From an uncultured bacterium (GTDB lineage Bacteria > Cyanobacteriota > Vampirovibrionia > Gastranaerophilales > Gastranaerophilaceae), in contig URXH01000049.1 in NCBI GenBank assembly GCA_900551675.1, positions 1 through 14,141 of the forward strand: a stretch of 14,141 nucleotides of DNA, read 5' to 3'. Shown here one piece after another: positions 7,531 through 13,453 of the stretch (position 1 is its first letter; every line of letters starts with the position of its first letter). A program made the position numbers and the translations under genes. The notes under the pieces are model-generated. The model made no database searches and was not told the DNA's origin. It saw only the letters and a list, made by a program, of their open reading frames with translations.

Positions 7531-9122
7531 TATTTCATCATTTCTTGTTTTTTAAGTTCTACTTTTTCGTAATGAATTTTATTCTCATTCTGTCTGTTTC
7601 TTACAAATCCGTATAAAAGATAAATTATTGCACCGACACCGAGCCAAACTGGAAATAACAATGCGGAACCTGAAGGCTGCATAGATTTATAAATCATTAA
7701 ACCTCCGCAGATAATTATACCCAATGCAGGAGTAACCGGCGAAAATGGCACTTTAAATGGCCTGGGTCTGTCAGGGTCTGTTTTTCTTAATATCAAAACA
7801 GCAACACAAACTATAATGAATGAAGTAAATGTACCGTAATTGCAAAGTTCCGCAGCTACATCAAGATTTAATGTTAAAATACCGACAACTGCAAGAATTC
7901 CTACAGTCCAGGTCAAAAGTGCAGGAGTCTTAAACTTTGGATGTAATTTTTGAAATCTCTGGGAAATAAAATGATCTCTGCTCATTGCATACAGAATTCT
8001 TGTAGCTGCCATTTCAAGAACAAGCAGTACAGAAGTTAAGCCCGCAAGCGACCCGATTGAAATCAACCCTGCTGCCCAGTTCATATTAAACAATGACATA
8101 CAATAAGCCATCGGGGCTTTTAAAAATCCCATAGGCACAGAAGAACTTGTATCCTGCAAACCTGTTAAAACAAGTGCTACAAGAACATAAACAATTGTTG
8201 TAATAATTAATGAACCAATAATTCCTACTGGCAAATCTTTCTGCGGATTTTTACATTCTTCTGCAGCTGTAGCAAGAGCATCAAAGCCGATATATGCAAA
8301 AAATATCAAAAATGCGCCCGCAAAAATTCCTGCTGCGCCATTTGGCGCAAAAGGTGTCCAGTTATCGGGCTTGACAAAAAATGCTCCCGCAATAACAAAT
8401 AAAGCAATAACAGCAAGTTTTATAAATACCATTAATCCTGCCATTTTAGTTGAATCCTTTGTTCCTCTGACTAAAATAAAAGTAGTAAGAAGAACAACCA
8501 GAATTGCAGGTAAATTTATACATACAGGAAGTCCAAACAAAGACGGAATATGAACAGATGAATCAGTAGCTGCAATTTTTGCTGCACTGAAAGCGTCATT
8601 TACAAGCCATACAGGCGGATGAGCAAGCCATGCGGGAAGAACATTTTCAAACCCGCTTAAAAATTGGACAAAATGATTTGACCACGCGCAGGCAACTGCA
8701 ATAAACCCGATTGCATATTCAAGCATCAAAACCCAGCCTACCATCCATGCGGCAAACTCACCTAAAGTAGCAAAAGTATAAGTATATGCTCCGCCTGCAA
8801 CAGGTATCATTGTTGCAAATTCAGAATAACATAAAGCTGAAAAAATACACGCAATTGCAGCTATTACCATTGACACAACAAGAGCAGGCCCTGCCCCTAA
8901 AGCTGATCCGTCGGCACTTCCTGCAGCTGCAATACCTACAATTGCAAAAATACCGGATCCGATAATTGCGCCAACACCAAGAATAATCAAATCAAATACG
9001 CCAAGTGTTTTTTCCAACCCTTCAGATTTAGCATCAGCAAGCATTTCATCAGGATTTTTAATTCTCGTGATAGTTTTCAAAAAGTTGCGAGTAAATGTCG
9101 CACGGTGAAATTTTTCTGCCAT
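7530..9122 (-). CDS. APC-superfamily amino acid permease (CAT/YfnA-like), first of a tandem pair
   Basis: At 530 residues this is a close paralogue of the permease downstream. Shared blocks include the first-helix GVGAIIGSGIF (49-59), ACIFSALCYSEFATMIPVAG (91-110), FFAYIGFDALATAAEE (274-289) with NPQKDLP (292-298), RILYAMSRDHF (375-385) and LRKTDPDRPRPFKVPF (445-460). It has about 12-14 membrane helices. The pair diverges most in the loop at about 160-200, in the loop around 322-335, and at the C-terminal tail, which may reflect different substrates. A GGAGAA ribosome-binding site (9133-9128) sits 5 bases before the ATG. It lies 67 bases downstream of glyQ on the same strand, so co-expression with glycyl-tRNA synthetase is possible. 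The substrate is unknown: members of this family carry cationic or small neutral amino acids. Confidence 0.9.
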   Translation of the reverse strand: MAEKFHRATFTRNFLKTITRIKNPDEMLADAKSEGLEKTLGVFDLIILGVGAIIGSGIFAIVGIAAAGSADGSALGAGPALVVSMVIAAIACIFSALCYSEFATMIPVAGGAYTYTFATLGEFAAWMVGWVLMLEYAIGFIAVACAWSNHFVQFLSGFENVLPAWLAHPPVWLVNDAFSAAKIAATDSSVHIPSLFGLPVCINLPAILVVLLTTFILVRGTKDSTKMAGLMVFIKLAVIALFVIAGAFFVKPDNWTPFAPNGAAGIFAGAFLIFFAYIGFDALATAAEECKNPQKDLPVGIIGSLIITTIVYVLVALVLTGLQDTSSSVPMGFLKAPMAYCMSLFNMNWAAGLISIGSLAGLTSVLLVLEMAATRILYAMSRDHFISQRFQKLHPKFKTPALLTWTVGILAVVGILTLNLDVAAELCNYGTFTSFIIVCVAVLILRKTDPDRPRPFKVPFSPVTPALGIIICGGLMIYKSMQPSGSALLFPVWLGVGAIIYLLYGFVRNRQNENKIHYEKVELKKQEMMK

Positions 9123-9150
9123 TTATTTTCTCCATTTCTCCCACTCATTA

Positions 9151-9189
9151 AATAGAGTTGGGGCGGGGTGAGATGTCAGCCCCTTGTAG
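9151..9189 (-). other. GC-rich structured spacer between glyQ and the first permease
   Basis: The short gap is locally GC-rich in an otherwise AT-rich window. On the minus strand GGGGC (9183-9179) can pair with GCCCC (9164-9160). Alternatively, CCAACTC (9161-9155) can pair, with one mismatch, with GAGTGGG (9146-9140), just ahead of the permease ribosome-binding site. No U-run follows, so this is not an evident terminator. It could be an mRNA processing or attenuation structure, or a copy of a dispersed intergenic repeat. I cannot tell which from one copy. Confidence 0.3.
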
Positions 9190-10062
9190 TTATTTACAGA
9201 GAGGGAATCCCATTTCTTCTCTCTGTGCTACATATAATCTTGCAACAGCTGACGCCATTGTTCTGACTCTGTTAATAAAGTTAATTCTTTCATCTTTGCT
9301 GATTACGCCTCTTGCATCCAGCAGGTTAAATGTATGAGAACATTTCAGAACGTAATCGTAAGCAGGCAAAACAAGCTTTGCATTAATACAATTATCAACT
9401 TCTTTTTGATACAAATCAAACATTGTAAACAAAGCTTTTGCATCACTCACTTCAAAATTATACTTAGATTGTTCGATTTCATTTTGCAGATAAATGTCGC
9501 CGTATTTCAAAGTATCATTCCATAAAATATCATAAACAGATTCTTTATTTTGAAGATACATTGCTATACGTTCAAGCCCGTAAGTCAATTCAAGTGCTAC
9601 AGGTTTGACCTCGACTCCGCCGACCTGTTGAAAATACGTAAACTGCGTTATTTCCATACCGTCAAGCCAAACTTCCCAGCCTACACCTGCGGCGCCTAAA
9701 GTCGGAGATTCCCAGTTATCTTCAACAAATCTAACATCGTGTTCTTTCAAATCAATACCCATGGCTTCCAGACTTTTCAAATAAAGTTCCTGAGCATTAT
9801 CCGGAGACGGCTTGAGGATAACTTGAAACTGGAAATAATGTCCCAGCCTGTTCGGATTTTCTCCGTATCTTGCATCAGTAGGACGTCTGCAAGGTTCAAT
9901 CATAGCGGTATTCCAAGGTTCAGGGCCTAATGAACGTAAAAAAGTTGCAGGGTTCATTGTAGAAGCACCCTTTTCAATATCATAAGGCTGTTGAATTATA
10001 CATCCGTAGTCTGACCAGAATTTTTGTAAATTGAAAACCAGTTCCTGAAAATTTAAAGCCAT
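9190..10062 (-). CDS. glyQ: Glycine--tRNA ligase alpha subunit
   Basis: This is the catalytic-core subunit of the bacterial alpha2-beta2 glycyl-tRNA synthetase, which activates glycine and charges tRNA-Gly with the beta subunit (GlyS, not in this window). From the ATG at 10062 the protein has 290 residues, close to the usual 290-305. It starts in the typical way, MALNFQELVFNLQKFW. Class II motifs are intact: IEPCRRPTDARYGENPNR (55-72), FQFQVILKPSP (78-88), EVWLDGMEITQFTYFQQ (130-146), the motif-3-like LELTYGLERIAMYLQ (157-171) and FNLLDARGVIS (245-255). The reading frame stays open 14 codons further upstream, to an ATG at 10104, but that extension has no family counterpart. A GGA-containing run about 10 bases before 10062 serves as a weak ribosome-binding site. 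The two permeases follow on the same strand. Confidence 0.96.
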   Translation of the reverse strand: MALNFQELVFNLQKFWSDYGCIIQQPYDIEKGASTMNPATFLRSLGPEPWNTAMIEPCRRPTDARYGENPNRLGHYFQFQVILKPSPDNAQELYLKSLEAMGIDLKEHDVRFVEDNWESPTLGAAGVGWEVWLDGMEITQFTYFQQVGGVEVKPVALELTYGLERIAMYLQNKESVYDILWNDTLKYGDIYLQNEIEQSKYNFEVSDAKALFTMFDLYQKEVDNCINAKLVLPAYDYVLKCSHTFNLLDARGVISKDERINFINRVRTMASAVARLYVAQREEMGFPLCK

Positions 10063-10125
10063 AAATAATATTCCATATATTGTATTAACTACACTTAACC
10101 GCACATAAAAAAACCGTGCTTGTCT

Positions 10126-10154
10126 ATGCTATGACGAACATAGCAAAATTGCAA
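10126..10154 (-). promoter_or_regulatory. Possible glyQ promoter overlapped by an inverted repeat
   Basis: On the minus strand TTGCAA (10154-10149) lies 17 bases before TAGCAT (10131-10126), a weak -35/-10 pair that would give a leader of about 58 bases to the glyQ ATG. A perfect inverted repeat, TGCTATG (10127-10133) and CATAGCA (10139-10145) with a 5-base loop, covers the spacer and most of the -10 element, as an operator might. Both elements match consensus only partly. Confidence 0.3.
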
Positions 10155-10228
10155 ATTTTATGTTAAAAATATTAAGTTTTAAAGAAAAAAAACGTGCAAA
10201 ATAAACTTGCCCGTGCTTAAATTATTTT

Positions 10229-11770
10229 ATGAAAGTTTCTGCTATAACAAATAATTATCTATACAATAAAAATAATACCGAAAATGTAAGCCAACAAAAT
10301 TTTACGGGTCTTACAAAACTTATGAAAAAAAGGATTTACACTGACGGTAAAAAAGATATTTTAAATATCATAAAAAAACGCCGTCCAGAACAAAGTACAA
10401 TTGTAGGGCAGCTTCCGGGCGGAATTTTTGAAAAACTCCCCAAGGATAATCAAAAACGAGTTAATGCAATCAAAGAAATTATGAACGTTTTTGGAGAAAT
10501 ATCGGAAGAAATCAGAGTATTTAGAAGCGGCGCTGACAGTTCAAATTTAGAATTTAAAAACAGACGGAGCAATTCAACAGTAGAGAAATTGCGCAGTGTT
10601 TTTGAGAAATACAAGTTAAATAATACCAATGAAGATATTGACCTTGAATTTTTAGGGAAAGGCGATTACGGCAGTGCATTTAGAATTCGCGGAGTGCACG
10701 ACAATAAAACCAATGATGATTATATTTTAAAAGTCCATACTGTAGCCGACAGAGGTCCTGACTGGCATAGATACAAAAGCCACGGGAATTTCGCCGAACC
10801 AAATACGGCCGAATACTGGCTTTATCAATGGGGAGAACAAACTCAGCGCGGTAAATTCTACTTTGCAGATATAAATAAAGGCTATATGGTTGATAATTAT
10901 ATAGATTTAGAAACTCCGCCATACAAAAAAAAGGTGAACGAATATACAGCAGGTCTAAAACTTACAGATGAAGAACTCGCTCACAACGGGCATAACAAAA
11001 TTAACGGATACAGTATTGACTGGGGCGGAGTAAGAGTTGTAAACAGGATAAAGAACGGAAGCAAAACCGCAAGAACTGTTCTTCATAAAATAAAACGCAC
11101 GCCGAAAAATTATAGAGAAATAGAATGGTGGAAACTTTTTGAAGATAAAAATCATTTTGATGAGGTTCAAAAAAAAGCAGGACTTGCTCTTTCTATAAAA
11201 CATATCAGGGATGACAGAAAAAACTTTTATATAAATAAATGCATAGATATGCATATTCCAATGGTAGATCAAGCTCTCGGCTATGTTCTCAAATACCTGC
11301 CACACAATGATGCATTAAACTATTTTGAAAAACTGATGTCAAGAAATGATGAAGTTACCCAAACAATACTTATGAATGAAATTCCGCTTCTGGCAAGAAA
11401 GCCTGTACCTGAAGCTTATGACGACATGAATGTTCCTAAGGATCAAATAATACCTGAAAAAATAAAAGAATTTTATGATATTGCAAAACGATATGCATTG
11501 CCGCAATCAAGAGATCATTTAGCAAGCTATGTACATCTTCTTCCAGACAACAATATCGAAGCAGAATTTAAAGACTTGATGGCGCTTGACGATTATAATA
11601 TATATGACAGACTGCTTCATAAAATCAGAATAGTGCCGGAAGAAGAATTCCCCTTTGATTTAAAATTCAAAATGCTTGATAGTCTTGAAAAAAGCGTAAA
11701 AGATCCGTACCTTCAACGCCATACACATGATATTAAAATTCAAACAATAAGAAAAACTCTTGCCGACTAA
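10229..11770 (+). CDS. Unrecognised protein with kinase-like motifs and N-terminal FTG motif
   Basis: I cannot name this 513-residue protein. Its polar, Asn/Gln-rich N-terminus ends in NFTG (24-27), in the same style as the FSG motif of the J-domain protein in this window. Residues about 120-270 read like a compact protein-kinase or aminoglycoside-kinase fold. A glycine loop LGKGDYGSAF (142-151) is followed by ILKV with K168, a hinge-like stretch YMVDNYIDLETP (219-230), HNGHN (252-256) and SIDWGG (262-267), where D264 would be the metal-binding Asp of a DFG-like motif. I do not see the usual HxD catalytic Asp, so it may be a pseudokinase or a divergent enzyme. The C-terminal third is helical, with a repeated unit: YVLKYLP...YFEKLM (352-370) and YVHLLP...EFKDLM (434-451). 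There is no signal peptide or membrane helix. No Shine-Dalgarno precedes the ATG. It is divergent from glyQ. Confidence 0.8.
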   Translation: MKVSAITNNYLYNKNNTENVSQQNFTGLTKLMKKRIYTDGKKDILNIIKKRRPEQSTIVGQLPGGIFEKLPKDNQKRVNAIKEIMNVFGEISEEIRVFRSGADSSNLEFKNRRSNSTVEKLRSVFEKYKLNNTNEDIDLEFLGKGDYGSAFRIRGVHDNKTNDDYILKVHTVADRGPDWHRYKSHGNFAEPNTAEYWLYQWGEQTQRGKFYFADINKGYMVDNYIDLETPPYKKKVNEYTAGLKLTDEELAHNGHNKINGYSIDWGGVRVVNRIKNGSKTARTVLHKIKRTPKNYREIEWWKLFEDKNHFDEVQKKAGLALSIKHIRDDRKNFYINKCIDMHIPMVDQALGYVLKYLPHNDALNYFEKLMSRNDEVTQTILMNEIPLLARKPVPEAYDDMNVPKDQIIPEKIKEFYDIAKRYALPQSRDHLASYVHLLPDNNIEAEFKDLMALDDYNIYDRLLHKIRIVPEEEFPFDLKFKMLDSLEKSVKDPYLQRHTHDIKIQTIRKTLAD

Positions 11771-11791
11771 AATATTGATGTAAATAGTAGG

Positions 11792-11811
11792 AATATTTTC
11801 ATGATAATATT
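11792..11811. promoter_or_regulatory. 20-bp near-perfect palindrome ahead of the P-loop kinase gene
   Basis: AATATTTTCATGATAATATT is palindromic at 18 of 20 positions (reading AATATTNTCATGANAATATT). It lies 22 bases downstream of the previous stop and just before the AGGAG ribosome-binding site of the next gene. It could bind a dimeric regulator. It is too AT-rich to make a stable terminator. AT-rich palindromes are common by chance, so this is tentative. Confidence 0.3.
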
Positions 11812-11832
11812 AAGTTATCAAGGAGATAAATT

Positions 11833-12354
11833 ATGGCAGATAAAATAATAATATTTTCAGGGAAACAATATTCCGGCAAAGATACTGTTGCAAAAATTAT
11901 GCTTGCCCAAATGCCTGGTTACAAAAGATGTGCAATGGGGGATATTATAAAATTAACTTACGGCGAAAAAAATGGCTTAACATACGAAGAAATTGAAAAA
12001 AACAAACCGCTATACCGCCAGGATTTAATTAATCTAGGTAACTGGGGACGTGCACAGGATCCTGATTACTGGCTAAAAAAAATAATTGAGCAAGACGGAA
12101 ATATTATGGTAACAGATGTAAGAGTTCCGCATGAATACGAAGTCTTTAAAAAAGCAGGTGCAATTTCAATCCGTGTAGAAGCTTCAAGAGAAACAAGAGC
12201 TTCAAGAGGAACTCTTATAGGCGAAACAGATATAACAGAAACAGGACTTGATAATATTAAAGACTGGGATTTTGTGATAGACAACAACAAAGATTATGAC
12301 ACTCTGCAAAAAAATGTTGAAGAAATTATGAAAAAATTGTCGGATAAAAATTAA
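11833..12354 (+). CDS. P-loop kinase resembling phosphomevalonate kinase / deoxynucleoside monophosphate kinase
   Basis: This is a 173-residue cytosolic P-loop kinase of the nucleotide/small-metabolite kinase group. Walker A is GKQYSGKDT (10-18). A Walker-B-like strand leads to TDVRVPHE (94-101). Arginines R119, R122 and R125 (SRETRASRG) probably form the lid. The C-terminal region carries TDITETGLDN (132-141) and WDFVIDNN (145-152). From memory, the order FSGK-x-x-SGKD, DVR, GLDN and FDWVI-x-N matches animal-type phosphomevalonate kinase. The phrase ITEAGL and a VI-x-N strand also occur in phage T4 deoxynucleotide monophosphate kinase, so the substrate is unresolved. Cyanobacterial-type bacteria normally make isoprenoids by the MEP route, which argues against a mevalonate role if the lineage guess is right. 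The start has an ideal AGGAG (11821-11825) 7 bases upstream. It converges with the sigma factor gene. Confidence 0.82.
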   Translation: MADKIIIFSGKQYSGKDTVAKIMLAQMPGYKRCAMGDIIKLTYGEKNGLTYEEIEKNKPLYRQDLINLGNWGRAQDPDYWLKKIIEQDGNIMVTDVRVPHEYEVFKKAGAISIRVEASRETRASRGTLIGETDITETGLDNIKDWDFVIDNNKDYDTLQKNVEEIMKKLSDKN

Positions 12355-12373
12355 AGGATGCAGGTGCATCCTT
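12354..12373 (-). terminator. Hairpin terminator of the sigma factor gene, shared with the convergent kinase gene
   Basis: AAGGATGCA (12354-12362) and TGCATCCTT (12365-12373) are perfect inverted repeats, realistically an 8-bp stem with a 4-base loop. In the minus direction the stem is followed by TTAATTTTTATCC, a T-rich tail as expected for an intrinsic terminator of the sigma gene, whose stop is 6 bases upstream. The left arm touches the stop codon of the P-loop kinase gene. In the plus direction there is no T-run, so it would be less effective for that gene. Confidence 0.65.
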
Positions 12374-12379
12374 AGACAA

Positions 12380-13348
12380 TCAATCATCTATAAAATCTCT
12401 AAAATGTTGTAATTCCTTTCTCTCTCTGATTTTGGATAATGCGGAATCTTCTAATTGTCTTATTCTCTCTTTTGAATACCCCATTATCCCGCCTAACTGC
12501 TCCAGAGTCCTTGGCATCTCGCCGTTAATCCCGAAACGGCAGGTTATAATCTTTTTTTCACGTTCAGAAAGTGTTGCAAATAAATCATCAATACTTCCTT
12601 TTAACGCATTATTCTTAGTCTGAATTTCAGGTGAACGGTAAGACTTATCCTCGATGTAATCTCCGATATTCAAATCATCAGTTACAGGTGTTTCAAGGCT
12701 TATCGGTTCCTTTATTATTGATTTTTTTATTGTTAAAAGCTGTTTTGAAGTTATCCCGAGTCTTTCTGCGACTTCTAAATCATTAGGTTCACGTCCGAGT
12801 TCAAATGAGAGCGTTGTATAAGCTCTTTTATATTTTCTTATCTTATCCGTCATGTGAACAGGGATACGAATAGTTCGCGAATTATTGGAAATAGCTCTTA
12901 TTATAGTCTGCTTTATCCACCAGGTTGCATACGTTGAAAATCTGAAATTCTTTGAATAATCAAATTTCTCCGCAGCCTTTATGAGTCCTAAAGAACCTTC
13001 CTGAACAAGATCCATAAAAAGAACTCCCTGTCCTATGTATTTCTTTGCGATGCTTACAACCAGACGCAGGTTTGCCTGAACAAGTTTTCTTTTTGCAATT
13101 TCAGCCTGCGATTTTTTTCCTTCTTTTATTTCTTTCCCGAGAGCCTTTTCCTCTTGTGAATTTAACAGCTTAATTTTTCCGATATCTTTTAAATACATTT
13201 GCAAAATATCATCATCATTTGATATAGAATTAAAAGTTCTTGGTTCATCAATATCATCATCTTCCAGATCAATAAATTCTAAACTCTCCTGATACTCAGG
13301 CTTCAAATCTTTGTATAAATCTTCTTCCAAATATTTGGGTACAGCCAT
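12380..13348 (-). CDS. RNA polymerase sigma factor, RpoD family (group 1/2)
   Basis: This sigma-70 factor directs core RNA polymerase to -10/-35 promoters. It has 322 residues with a short acidic N-terminus and no long region 1.1. Region 1.2 begins ILQMYLKDIGKIKLL (48-62). Region 2 spans about 87-158, with the melting/-10 recognition helix FSTYATWWIKQTIIRAI (137-153). Region 3 spans about 160-240 (RTIRIPVHM, 158-166). Region 4 spans about 258-310, with the -35 helix-turn-helix SKERIRQLE (292-300), and the tail ends FRDFIDD. Relative to E. coli sigma-70, position T440 is Ile (I150) and R584 is Lys (K293), while W433, W434, Q437, E585, R588 and Q589 are kept. It may be the principal factor or a group 2 relative; the sequence alone does not decide, so I give no symbol. 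A GAGGG site (13359-13355) lies 6 bases before the ATG. Confidence 0.93.
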   Translation of the reverse strand: MAVPKYLEEDLYKDLKPEYQESLEFIDLEDDDIDEPRTFNSISNDDDILQMYLKDIGKIKLLNSQEEKALGKEIKEGKKSQAEIAKRKLVQANLRLVVSIAKKYIGQGVLFMDLVQEGSLGLIKAAEKFDYSKNFRFSTYATWWIKQTIIRAISNNSRTIRIPVHMTDKIRKYKRAYTTLSFELGREPNDLEVAERLGITSKQLLTIKKSIIKEPISLETPVTDDLNIGDYIEDKSYRSPEIQTKNNALKGSIDDLFATLSEREKKIITCRFGINGEMPRTLEQLGGIMGYSKERIRQLEDSALSKIRERKELQHFRDFIDD

Positions 13349-13417
13349 AAAAATCCCTCATCTTCTTATTTCAGCTATCACGACACTTTTAATATTCTTG
13401 ACGTAAGACTAGAAATT

Positions 13418-13446
13418 TTGTTTCAATCTCTGTTTTTGTGTAAAAT
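13418..13446 (+). promoter_or_regulatory. Putative promoter of the PHP-domain gene, abutting its start codon
   Basis: TTGTTT (13418-13423) and TAAAAT (13441-13446) are 17 bases apart. The -10-like hexamer ends 7 bases before the ATG at 13454, so transcription would start at or next to the start codon. There is no Shine-Dalgarno sequence in the gap. A separate TTGACG at 13398-13403 is a better -35 hexamer but has no -10 at the right distance. The 105-base gap between the divergent sigma and PHP genes holds nothing else I could identify. Confidence 0.35.
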
Positions 13447-13453
13447 ATAAATT

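Noticed and set aside
9885..9900. GGTTCAATC resembling a tRNA T-loop
   Set aside because: It lies inside the conserved EPCRRPTD coding segment of glyQ, and no acceptor or anticodon stems surround it.
10063..10104. Upstream ATG extending GlyQ by 14 residues
   Set aside because: The extension (MRLSVV...) has no counterpart in GlyQ, whose N-terminus is well fitted by the ATG at 10062.
10131..10166. 11-codon forward mini-ORF (possible leader peptide)
   Set aside because: It has no ribosome-binding site, overlaps the inverted repeat, and such a length is expected by chance.
10955..11305. 116-codon reverse frame inside the kinase-like gene
   Set aside because: It is antisense to a 513-codon gene, has no ribosome-binding site, and has the Phe/Ile/Tyr-rich composition of a shadow.
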